A stretch of 64,000 nt of DNA from Butyrivibrio sp. Su6. GTDB taxonomy: Bacteria; Bacillota; Clostridia; Lachnospirales; Lachnospiraceae. The notes under the pieces are model-generated. The model searched no databases. It was not told the origin of the DNA and saw nothing but the letters and a program-made list of their open reading frames with translations. The translations under genes and the position numbers were made by a program. This document shows positions 8,976-17,400 of this stretch, one piece after another. Each line of letters opens with the position of its first letter. The first letter of the stretch is position 1. The stretch covers positions 62,001 through 126,000 of the forward strand of contig NZ_FNUR01000010.1 of the NCBI RefSeq assembly GCF_900108105.1. Reading direction: 5' to 3'.

Positions 8976-8991
8976 TTAAAAGGAGATTGGT

Positions 8992-10077
8992 ATGGAAAGA
9001 GAAGATAAACAAAAAGCATTAGAGGCAGCTCTTGGACAGATTGAAAAACAGTTCGGTAAGGGCGCTGTTATGAAGCTTGGCGACTCATCAGATACTATGA
9101 ATATAGAAACTATCCCAACAGGATCACTTAGCCTTGATATCGCGCTTGGCCTTGGTGGTATTCCTAAGGGAAGAATTATTGAGATCTATGGACCTGAGTC
9201 CAGTGGTAAGACTACAGTTACACTGCATATGATAGCAGAAGTTCAGAAGCGCGGAGGCATTGCCGGATTCATCGATGCTGAGCATGCTCTTGATCCTGTA
9301 TATGCTAAGAACATCGGTGTTGATGTTGATAACCTTTACATCTCACAGCCAGACAGTGGTGAGCAGGCTCTCGAGATCACAGAGACTATGGTACGTTCAG
9401 GTGCTATTGATATAGTTGTAGTTGACTCAGTTGCAGCCCTTGTTCCTAAGGCTGAAATTGACGGAGATATGGGTGATTCTCATGTGGGGCTTCAGGCAAG
9501 ACTTATGTCACAGGCTCTTCGTAAACTTACTGCTGTTATCAGTAAGTCAAACTGTACAGTAGTATTTATCAACCAGCTTCGTGAAAAAGTTGGCGTTATG
9601 TTCGGTAATCCTGAGACAACAACAGGTGGACGTGCTCTTAAGTTCTATTCTTCAGTTCGTATGGATGTTCGTCGTATTGAGGCTATTAAACAGAACGGTG
9701 AGAACATCGGTAACAGAACAAGAGTCAAGGTGGTTAAGAACAAGATTGCGCCTCCATTCAAAGAGGCAGAGTTTGATATCATGTTTGGTAAGGGTATCTC
9801 AGCTACAGGTGATATTCTCGATCTTGCTGCAGGCGTTGATATTGTTAATAAGAGTGGTGCATGGTACCAGTATGAGGGAGAGAAGATTGGACAGGGCCGT
9901 GAGAATGCCAAGCTCTATCTTGAGAACAACCCTCAGATCAGAGACGATATCGAGGCAAAGGTTCGTGCGCACTACGGACTTCCTGTAGATAACTTCAGCA
10001 ATGCAGCTGCGGCAAATACAGCTGCTGATGGTGATGATGAAGCAAAAGCGGCTAAGAAGAGCAAAGCTTCTAAATAA
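8992..10077 (+). CDS. recA: Recombinase RecA
   Basis: This is a 361-residue RecA, the strand-exchange protein and co-protease for LexA cleavage. Visible are Walker [10 protein letters not shown] (about residues 67-75), Walker B ([14 protein letters not shown]), loop L1/L2 regions ([13 protein letters not shown] and [15 protein letters not shown]) and the acidic/alanine- and lysine-rich C-terminal tail. The start has AAGGAG 8 bases upstream. The gene has its own promoter with candidate LexA sites and is followed by a hairpin, then by recX, its usual regulator. Confidence 0.98.
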   Translation: MEREDKQKALEAALGQIEKQFGKGAVMKLGDSSDTMNIETIPTGSLSLDIALGLGGIPKGRIIEIYGPESSGKTTVTLHMIAEVQKRGGIAGFIDAEHALDPVYAKNIGVDVDNLYISQPDSGEQALEITETMVRSGAIDIVVVDSVAALVPKAEIDGDMGDSHVGLQARLMSQALRKLTAVISKSNCTVVFINQLREKVGVMFGNPETTTGGRALKFYSSVRMDVRRIEAIKQNGENIGNRTRVKVVKNKIAPPFKEAEFDIMFGKGISATGDILDLAAGVDIVNKSGAWYQYEGEKIGQGRENAKLYLENNPQIRDDIEAKVRAHYGLPVDNFSNAAAANTAADGDDEAKAAKKSKASK

Positions 10078-10093
10078 TCAGATAAAAAATGTT

Positions 10094-10124
10094 AATCGGT
10101 GGTCGTAATGACCACCGATTCTTG
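10094..10124 (+). terminator. Probable terminator after recA
   Basis: A perfect 11-bp stem (AATCGGTGGTC / GACCACCGATT) with a GTAAT loop is followed by the weak tract CTTGT. The short, interrupted U tract suggests partial termination, letting some transcripts continue into recX. Confidence 0.6.
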
Positions 10125-10181
10125 TATAAATGAAAAACTGTAAAGAATTAGCATTTGATATTTTCAATGAGGAATGTTGGC

Positions 10182-10802
10182 ATGATTATTTCAGATATAG
10201 TTGAATTTGATAAAAAGCGAAGCAAGGTATTCATAGATGGGGAATTTGCTTTTTTGCTTTATAAAGGCGAGCTTAGGGATTATAAGATAAAACTTGATGC
10301 TGAGTTGTCAGAGAATGCTTATGAAGAAATCACATCAGAACTACTTCCCAAAAGAGCTATCAAGAGAGCCATGAATCTTTTGCAAAAGAAGGACTATACT
10401 GAAAAAAAGCTTAGGGATAAGCTTTCTGAAGGTTTATATTCTGATGATGCCATTGATGCAGCAATTGAATATGTTAAATCATACAGATATTTAGATGACC
10501 ACAGATTTGCAAGAGATTACATTGTTTATCATATCGAAAGCAGAAGTAAGAACAGAGTAATCCAGGATCTTTCTGCCAAAGGAATTGATAAACAGATTAT
10601 TTTGGATATATTTGATGAGCTTGAAAGTGAAGGTCTTTTTGAAAGCGTTTCTGAAACTGAACTTAATCAGATAGAGCATTTATTGCAGAAAAAACACTAC
10701 GATCCTGAAATGGAATATAAGGAAAAACAGAAGATTATGGCCTTTTTACTTAGAAAAGGGTACAGTATGGACCTTGTAAAAAAAGCAATGGATAACTTTT
10801 AA
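10182..10802 (+). CDS. recX: RecA regulatory protein RecX
   Basis: This is 206 residues from the ATG at 10182, chosen because GAGGAA lies 7 bases upstream; in-frame starts at 10155 (TTG) and 10167 (ATG) are less well placed. RecX binds RecA filaments and modulates strand exchange. The protein shows the three-helix RecX repeats: KRAMNLLQKKDYTEKKLRDKL, then YVKSYRYLDDHRFARDYI, then the C-terminal KQKIMAFLLRKGYSMDLVKKAM. The N-terminal 50 residues (DKKRSKVFIDGEFAFLLYKGEL) form the extra domain seen in Firmicute RecX. It follows recA by about 105 bases, as usual. Confidence 0.9.
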   Translation: MIISDIVEFDKKRSKVFIDGEFAFLLYKGELRDYKIKLDAELSENAYEEITSELLPKRAIKRAMNLLQKKDYTEKKLRDKLSEGLYSDDAIDAAIEYVKSYRYLDDHRFARDYIVYHIESRSKNRVIQDLSAKGIDKQIILDIFDELESEGLFESVSETELNQIEHLLQKKHYDPEMEYKEKQKIMAFLLRKGYSMDLVKKAMDNF

Positions 10803-10842
10803 TTTTTCTTTTAATTTTCTGATTTTATCCCATTTGCGCTTC

Positions 10843-10871
10843 TTGACACTGTCATTTATAAAAGGTAAAAT
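10843..10871 (+). promoter_or_regulatory. rny promoter
   Basis: TTGACA (10843-10848) and TAAAAT (10866-10871) are separated by exactly 17 bp, starting 124 bases ahead of the rny ATG. The leader that follows (about 10880-10950) contains overlapping inverted repeats, including AGAGAG with CTCTCT. Confidence 0.75.
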
Positions 10872-10966
10872 TTAAAGTGTTGTAAAATTGTATTAAAGAG
10901 AGTATATTTTGGGCTCTCTATACAAAATATTGTACAATGAAAATTGAATAAGGAGGTGCTCCTGTA

Positions 10967-12511
10967 ATGACCACTGTTATTATTGCAGTAGTAGCAGCTC
11001 TTGTCGCTTTTGTTGCAGCATGGTTCATATCCACAGGTTATCAGAAAAAAGTAACTGAGGGTAAGATCGGAAGTGCAGAGGAAAGGGCAAGAAAGATTAT
11101 TGACGAAGCACTCAAAACTGCCGAAGAAACGAAGCGTGAGAAACTTCTTGAAGTAAAGGAAGAGGCACTGAAAACACGTAATGATCTCGAGAAAGAAGTA
11201 AAGGACCGTCGTAATGAGGTTCAGCGTACCGAGAGAAGGATTCAGCAGAAAGAGGAAAACGTCGAAAAAAGATCTGAAGCGATTGAAAGAAAAGAGCAAA
11301 GCTTAAATGCCCGTGAAGAGGCACTGAGCAAGAAGAGTGAAGAGGTTGCAAAGCTAAACGAACAGAGGATACAGGAACTTGAAAAAATCTCTGGCTTAAC
11401 CTCCGAGCAGGCAAAAGAGTATCTTTTAAAGATTGTCGAAGATGATGTAAAACACGAATCAGCTGTCATGATCAAAAACATGGAAGCTGAGGCAAAGGAA
11501 GAAGCAGATAAGAGGGCTAAGGAGATAGTTGTTAACGCGATTCAGCGTTGTTCAGCTGACCATGTTTCTGAAACTACAATTTCTGTAGTTCAGCTTCCTA
11601 ACGATGAGATGAAGGGTAGGATCATCGGTAGAGAAGGTAGAAATATTAGAACTCTTGAAACAATGACTGGTGTTGATCTTATTATTGATGATACACCGGA
11701 AGCTGTAGTAATTTCTGGTTTTGACCCTATACGTCGAGAGGTCGCTCGTATAGCACTTGAGAAACTTATTGTTGACGGAAGAATTCACCCGGCAAGAATC
11801 GAAGAAATGGTTGAGAAGGCACAGAAAGAAGTTGCTGCCAAGATCAAAGAAGAAGGTGAAAATGCTGCTATTGAGGCAGGAGTTCACGGACTTCATCCTG
11901 AAGTTATCAAGATTCTTGGTCGTATGAAGTTCAGAACAAGCTACGGTCAGAATTGCCTTAAACATTCTGTTGAAGTAGCGCAGCTCTGCGGACTTTTAGC
12001 TTCTGAGCTTGGACTTGATGTTCGAGTTGCTAAGAGGGCAGGTCTTTTACATGATATTGGTAAGGCTGTTGACCATGAACTTGAAGGTTCACATATTCAG
12101 CTTGGCGTAGATATCTGTAAAAAGTATAAGGAATCTCAGATCGTTATCAATGCGGTTGAGGCACATCATGGTGATGTTGAGCCACAGTCACTTATAGCAG
12201 TCCTTGTTCAGGCAGCTGATACAATTTCATCAGCTAGACCGGGCGCTAGAAGAGAGACTTTAGAAACTTACACATCCAGATTAAAAGAACTCGAGGATAT
12301 TACCAATAGCTTTAAGGGTGTTGATCACTCATTTGCTATTCAGGCTGGTAGAGAAGTCAGAGTAATGGTAGTTCCTGAGCAGGTTTCAGATGCCGATATG
12401 GTACTTATGGCTCGTGATATTGCCAAGAAGATCGAGGATGAAATGGAATATCCTGGTCAGATCAAGGTTAATATCATTAGAGAGAGTAGAGCAACTGAAT
12501 ACGCTAAATAA
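10967..12511 (+). CDS. rny: Ribonuclease Y
   Basis: This 514-residue endoribonuclease starts mRNA decay in many Firmicutes and is anchored in the membrane. Order of parts: N-terminal membrane helix (about residues 1-24), long charged coiled coil (30-190), KH RNA-binding domain with [15 protein letters not shown] (about 217-231), then an HD metal-dependent hydrolase domain with [15 protein letters not shown] (about 362-376) and a downstream conserved HHGDVE. The length and layout are those of the family. The ATG has AAGGAGG upstream, a strong site. A clear terminator follows. Confidence 0.97.
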   Translation: MTTVIIAVVAALVAFVAAWFISTGYQKKVTEGKIGSAEERARKIIDEALKTAEETKREKLLEVKEEALKTRNDLEKEVKDRRNEVQRTERRIQQKEENVEKRSEAIERKEQSLNAREEALSKKSEEVAKLNEQRIQELEKISGLTSEQAKEYLLKIVEDDVKHESAVMIKNMEAEAKEEADKRAKEIVVNAIQRCSADHVSETTISVVQLPNDEMKGRIIGREGRNIRTLETMTGVDLIIDDTPEAVVISGFDPIRREVARIALEKLIVDGRIHPARIEEMVEKAQKEVAAKIKEEGENAAIEAGVHGLHPEVIKILGRMKFRTSYGQNCLKHSVEVAQLCGLLASELGLDVRVAKRAGLLHDIGKAVDHELEGSHIQLGVDICKKYKESQIVINAVEAHHGDVEPQSLIAVLVQAADTISSARPGARRETLETYTSRLKELEDITNSFKGVDHSFAIQAGREVRVMVVPEQVSDADMVLMARDIAKKIEDEMEYPGQIKVNIIRESRATEYAK

Positions 12512-12514
12512 TTC

Positions 12515-12548
12515 AAAGAAGTCGTCCAATAGGACGGCTTCTTTTTTT
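12515..12548 (+). terminator. Intrinsic terminator after rny
   Basis: A 13-bp stem (AAAGAAGTCGTCC / GGACGGCTTCTTT, one G-T pair) with an AATA loop runs straight into a seven-T tract. Confidence 0.9.
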
Positions 12549-12609
12549 GCGTGAAAAGCAGAGCCATGTGCAACAGACATTTTTTCTCAATATGCGTTCC
12601 TAAAATATC

Positions 12610-12661
12610 TTGATAGGTGCGTAAGCATATGCTAACATAACAGTGTTAGCGGTAGCTAACA
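12610..12661 (+). promoter_or_regulatory. Flavodoxin promoter with overlapping palindromic operator
   Basis: TTGATA (12610-12615) and TAACAT (12633-12638) form a plausible promoter with a 17-bp spacer. Three copies of a TGTTAGC-type half site overlap or follow the -10: GCTAACA (12631-12637), TGTTAGC (12644-12650) and GCTAACA (12655-12661). The last two form a perfect 7-bp palindrome around GGTA. GCTAAC/GTTAGC half sites resemble those bound by DtxR/IdeR-type iron repressors, and a DtxR-family gene lies 1.2 kb downstream. Binding itself is an inference. Confidence 0.55.
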
Positions 12662-12712
12662 TTCATCTAATATGTTTCCATTTACAAATAAAATAATACT
12701 GGAGGAATAAGT

Positions 12713-13138
12713 ATGAGTAAGGTTAAAGTAGTTTATTGGTCAGGAAGTGGCAACACTGAGGCTATGGCTAATGCAGTAGCTGATGGAATCAGACAGGGCG
12801 GAGCAGAAGCTGAAGTTGTGACATTTGATTCTATCAGCCCATCTGATCTTTCATCCGATACTTCTATTGCATTTGGATGCCCTGCAATGGGAGCTGAAGT
12901 TTTAGAGGAATCTGTTGTTGAGCCATTTATTGAAACTTTTGAAAATCAGTGCGCAGGGAAGAAGCTTGGCCTTTTTGGTTCATATGGCTGGGGAGATGGC
13001 CAGTGGATGCGCGACTGGGTCGACAGAATGAAAGCTGCAGGAGCAACTGTAGTCGGCAATGAGGGAGTTATTGCTAATAGTGCACCGGATGATGAAGCTG
13101 TTGATGCATGCAAGAATTTGGGACTTGCTCTTGTTTAA
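12713..13138 (+). CDS. Short-chain flavodoxin
   Basis: This is a 141-residue flavodoxin. The FMN phosphate loop is WSGSGNTEAMA near residues 9-19. The 50s-loop region (FGCPAMGAE) and the GSYGWGDGQWM segment place the isoalloxazine ring. Flavodoxins are small FMN electron carriers that replace ferredoxin under iron shortage. The start follows TGGAGGAATAAGT. The gene is followed by a DUF3793 gene and a DtxR-family repressor, and is preceded by palindromes, so iron-dependent control is likely. Confidence 0.93.
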   Translation: MSKVKVVYWSGSGNTEAMANAVADGIRQGGAEAEVVTFDSISPSDLSSDTSIAFGCPAMGAEVLEESVVEPFIETFENQCAGKKLGLFGSYGWGDGQWMRDWVDRMKAAGATVVGNEGVIANSAPDDEAVDACKNLGLALV

Positions 13139-13175
13139 AAAATTGAAGGGGAAGAGTTAAGCTAAAAAATCGGGG

Positions 13176-13721
13176 ATGAGTACGGAACTGGCAAATAAGA
13201 TCGATAGAAATAATGTAAGACATATGATGGTACTGAGTTGTGCACCTCTTTTAGCAGGGCTAAAGATAGCATCTCTATTTGTTACCAGAGCGATTAATTA
13301 TGAGGAAGTATTAAGCGTACTTAAGGGGACAGAAGTTGAATTATTGACGCTATCAAACAACAATGGGATGCTTACTCTTTTGCTCTACAATAGAAGTGGA
13401 CTATCACAATATCTGAATAAAAATATGATTGCTTCTTTTTTAAGAAAGCTGGATTATGAGAACACTGATGTGGATTCTGTGTTAAAAGAGTTTTCTTTCA
13501 GGTATAGTCTTTATCTTATGGATCGAATGGACTTTCCACATGAAATGGGAATCATACTTGGATATCCGCTTGAAGATGTTAATGGCTTTATGTGCAACGG
13601 AGGCAAAAACTATCTTTATAGTGGATACTGGAAGGTGTATTGCCGCCCTCAGGCTGCTAAAAAACTTTTCAGAGAGTATGATAGAGCCACAGAACGTATG
13701 ATAAAAGAATTAGTTGAATAA
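13176..13721 (+). CDS. DUF3793 family protein
   Basis: This 181-residue soluble protein matches the DUF3793 family, whose members often accompany flavodoxin genes in Clostridia. The clearest parts are the N-terminal SCAPLLAGLKIASLF and the C-terminal HEMGIILGYPLEDVNGFMCNGG followed by SGYWKVYC. Its function is unknown; cysteines at SCAP, MCNGG and YCRPQ could bind heme, metal or a cofactor, but this is speculation. It begins 37 bases after the flavodoxin stop and probably shares its transcript. Confidence 0.8.
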   Translation: MSTELANKIDRNNVRHMMVLSCAPLLAGLKIASLFVTRAINYEEVLSVLKGTEVELLTLSNNNGMLTLLLYNRSGLSQYLNKNMIASFLRKLDYENTDVDSVLKEFSFRYSLYLMDRMDFPHEMGIILGYPLEDVNGFMCNGGKNYLYSGYWKVYCRPQAAKKLFREYDRATERMIKELVE

Positions 13722-13737
13722 AAAGAGGATATAGTAC

Positions 13738-13766
13738 TTGATAAAATTGATTGTGTGCAATATAAT
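13738..13766 (+). promoter_or_regulatory. Promoter of the DtxR-family gene
   Basis: TTGATA (13738-13743) and a perfect TATAAT (13761-13766) are separated by exactly 17 bp. This gives the repressor gene its own transcript in addition to any read-through from the DUF3793 gene. Confidence 0.8.
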
Positions 13767-13838
13767 ATCATTATGTTTTATGATTAAAAGAAAAATCTGT
13801 ACATTGTATATTAAAAAAATGTGGAGAGGGGCTTTGAG

Positions 13839-14207
13839 ATGCACGAATCAGGTGAAGACTATATCGAGACAATATACCTTTTAAAAAAGAAGAAGGGAAT
13901 GGTACGTTCTATCGATGTTGCCAATGAGCTTGGCTTTTCAAGACCTAGCGTTTCAAGAGCGGTAGGAATCTTAAAGGACAATGGACTGATTGTCGTTGAG
14001 AATGATGGCGAGCTTATTCTTACAGAGGAAGGATTAAAAACTGCAAAAAAGGTTTACGAAAAGCATACCAACCTTACAAAGTTTTTGATGCTTACTGCAG
14101 GAGTTAACGAGGAAATTGCTGAGAACGATGCTTGCAGGATCGAACACATTATTAGTCCTGAAACTTTTAAGGGAATTAAGAAATTCGTTAAAGAGAATGC
14201 AAAATAA
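13839..14207 (+). CDS. DtxR/MntR-family metal-dependent repressor
   Basis: This is 122 residues from ATG 13839, which has GAGAGGG about 8 bases upstream and gives the typical family start MHESGEDYIETIY; an upstream GTG at 13821 is less likely. The winged helix spans about residues 5-65 (IDVANELGFSRPSVSRAV is the recognition region). Candidate metal ligands are Asp7, Glu10, His76, Cys99, Glu102 and His103, in the family order. A cysteine at 99, where B. subtilis MntR has glutamate and DtxR has cysteine, favours iron over manganese. It ends soon after the dimer domain, with no SH3-like third domain. It probably controls the flavodoxin group. Confidence 0.88.
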   Translation: MHESGEDYIETIYLLKKKKGMVRSIDVANELGFSRPSVSRAVGILKDNGLIVVENDGELILTEEGLKTAKKVYEKHTNLTKFLMLTAGVNEEIAENDACRIEHIISPETFKGIKKFVKENAK

Positions 14208-14286
14208 TCATAAGAATTTATGAGTCATAGAAGGTTTTCTTTCTACTTTTTATGATTAAAACTGAATATTGATTATAGGACTATTT

Positions 14287-14330
14287 AGGCGCAATTGCAG
14301 TATTACTGTGATTGCGCCTTTGTTTTTTAT
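14287..14330 (+). terminator. Intrinsic terminator after the DtxR-family gene
   Basis: A stem of AGGCGCAAT with ATTGCGCCT, extended by an inner CAG/CTG stem, is followed by TTTGTTTTTT. Confidence 0.85.
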
Positions 14331-14396
14331 TTTTATAAATGTCTAAAGTGTGTTCAATTTATGAAATTTTAATTTATTTTTACAAAAAAACGACTG

Positions 14397-14463
14397 ATTA
14401 TGATGATTTTTATGATTGATATTTTTTTATGATAAAAAAGGATTTTTTTATGAGATTTTATGA
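14397..14463 (+). repeat. Repeated TTTTATGA motif upstream of surface protein gene
   Basis: Four exact TTTTATGA copies occur at 14408, 14425, 14446 and 14456, with a looser TTATGATGA at 14398. Related TTATGATTAAAA copies occur near 13777, 14250 and 34110. No convincing -35/-10 pair is seen here, so the promoter of the surface protein may use these motifs. The function is unknown. Confidence 0.4.
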
Positions 14464-14478
14464 GAGGGAGGTAGTGTA

Positions 14479-17400
14479 ATGTACAAAAAGCTACGGAGAT
14501 TTATTACACTTGTTCTGGCGCTTGCGCTTATTACTACTAATTTTGGCAGTGATTTTGCAAGTGCAAGGGCATATGCTGTTGCTGATGAGGATGAATTGGA
14601 AGTAACGGTTGATTCATCTGAAATTGGTGACATTTTCGAGGATATTTCTGATGTTGAGACGTCAGAAGAGTCTGAGGAAGATGAGGAGGAGATAGTTGAC
14701 GCTGAGGGAGAAACAGAAGTTGACAATTCTACAGCAGAGGCAGCTACAGAGGAAGCTACTCTTGCTGAGGAAAAAAGTGAGGGTTTAGAGAATATTATAG
14801 AAGAGTCTGTTAAGGAAAGCTCAGCTGAGGGAGAAGCAGTTGCAGCTATTTTTAACAGCACAGAAGAAAGTAATGCGGCTACTCTTGCATCATCAGATGC
14901 GGCAGCATTTTCAAGTTCCGAGGATGCAGCTACGCTGGCTAGCTCTGATGCGGCTGCGTTAGCATCATCAGATGCAGCAGCACTTGCAAGTTCTGAGGAA
15001 GAAAAACCAATAGAGTTTAGTCCGGATCCTGTAATTTTAAACGGAGTTAAGATTACTCTTTACGCTGTTCCAGGAGTTCTTCCTAATGATGCAGAGCTTC
15101 AGGTTTCAGAAATTGAAAGTGATTTTGAAGATAAGATTACAGAAGCTATTGATGAAGATACAGGTGCAGACGTTGAGGTAGTAAAGACAATCTCTTACGA
15201 TATCAAGATCTATTCAGAGAGCGAGGGGGATTTCGTTCAGCCTGAAGATGGAACTGTTAGAGTGACTTTTGAAGAAATTGACGAGGCTTCCGATGAGGAA
15301 ATAGCACTTGCTGTTTACCATGTTGAAGAGTCAGGTGATGAAGTTGAAAATGTTGATGAGGTAAAAAAGGGAGAGGAAAATTCAACTGATACTGAAATCG
15401 GTTTTGATGCCGAGCACTTTTCAATTTATACAATTGCTTTTCTGAAACAAAGTGGCGATAAAGCAGCTAAATTCCAGTTGGATCCTGTTGATGAAAATGG
15501 AAAGGCAATAAATATTTCAAATTATGGAGAGACCATAAAAGAGATTGATTCAGATGAGTCAGGATCACCAGAAAAATATGCGCTTAAACTTCCGGGGTAT
15601 GAGTATGTAAGAGCATATTATGAAAAGAATATTGATGGAACTAGAGTGGAAGCTAATGTGACACTTATAGAAGTTGATACTTCTAATAAGAAACTCATAA
15701 TCAAAACTGAGTATAATGGCAATAATTATAGCGACAGCTTTGATTGGGTAGATAAGGAAAAGATAAATAAGCCGGCTGTTAGTGATATACCGGTGCTCAA
15801 GTTCGTGTATAAAAATAATGTAAAATTTAAGGATTCGGAACTGATATATTTCTTTTTACTGATTCCTGACAAGTCTGTACCTCTTACATCAGAGGGTGAT
15901 GTACAGTGGAAGTATTTCCCTTCCTATGGCAGTAACGGATACGAAGGTGGTTTACCGCACTATGGTCAGAGTGATATTGATGATAAGTGGGTAGGAAGAG
16001 CTCTTTCTCTTGCGCTTGTTGACGATGCGGACAAGGACGATGTAATATCCGATCATCATGGCATAAAAACTGGAAATGTTTATGATCTGTCAGGGGCAAA
16101 AGTAGAAAAGTATATCACAGAGAAACCAACAGACAAGATTAATGCTTATCTTGCATCAGAGTTTCCTGGCTTTGGCTTTGATAACGCAGATTTCACAGAA
16201 AATGATGTAGTCTGGTATGTATACAAGAATCAGCTTGATGCATTCCATATCGATGGATTTTTAAATTCTGCTGTGAGATATAATACTAATTTTGGAACTC
16301 CGGTTACATCAACTGAAACAGTAAAATTTTTGACTGATTATCATATCAAGGATTATGGCGATGTATTTAGCGTATCAAGAGATGGTTATACTTTTGTAGG
16401 GTGGAGTCCTGACCCTGATGATTTTGCAGATAACGGATATTTAGATAATATTTCATATGCTTTTGCGTGGAATGGTAAGTCACATACACAGACTGTTGAT
16501 GTAAACCAGGATATTTTGGTAGGACCTAAGCTCACTCTTTATGCTCAGTGGAAGAAGGATGGAGTTCTTGATGCAAACATCGAAGTATGGGCCAAGGATG
16601 ATGAATGGTTCTACGATGGAACAGATCATACAAACAACGAAATCCTTAAACAGACAAGTGATGATCCTAATTACGAAGTAACGGCCATTGAAACAAATGG
16701 AAAAGTTAAGAATGTAAGCGACACAAGCAATCTTAACAACAAAATTACTAAGGTAACTATCAAGGATAAGACTACTGGCAAAGAGTATACATTTACTGTT
16801 AATGGTAATAGTGAAGTAGTAACTATTAATGGCGAAAAGACAAAGGTTACTGTTCATAACAGTACACTTACTATTAAACCAAGAACTGTTACACTTACTT
16901 CAGAAAATCTTTCGAAAGAATTTGATGGCAAGTATCTTACTGCTGATGAGCGTTATAAAGCCGGTGTGACGACCGCAAGGAATATTACTCCAAATGCTTA
17001 TGATGCAAAAAATGGAACAGGCTTTGTTCCCGGCGAAGGTATCGATAATGACAAAATTGAGTTTACAGGAAAGCTCATCGATATTAAGTTAGAAGAAAAT
17101 GCCAATACTTTTAAGTTCGATAAAGCCCTAAAGAGTAACACTCTTACAGAAAACTATGCGATTACGCCTTATTATGGCTCTCTTGAAATTACAGTTGGCA
17201 AAAAGATACAGATTAAAATCAAACTTAAGGCCAACGCCGAAGGAGACGGACGTAATACCTACAGAATCTATAATGGTGGAGTTCAGCAGGGTGACATGAC
17301 TGTGCACATTGAAATTGAAGGAGAACACGATGGAGATATAGATTCTTTCCTTCAGACGATTATTGAGGCTCTTAAGAATGGAGCTGCAAGCGTTTTGAAT

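Noticed and set aside
11112-11481. Minus-strand frames of 79-147 codons inside rny
   Set aside because: They mirror the charged coiled-coil of RNase Y; composition bias of that region leaves the opposite strand open without coding signs.
14448-14861. A serine-rich 137-codon minus-strand frame
   Set aside because: It is the reverse of the acidic region of the surface protein gene; serine richness follows from the GAG/GAA-rich strand.
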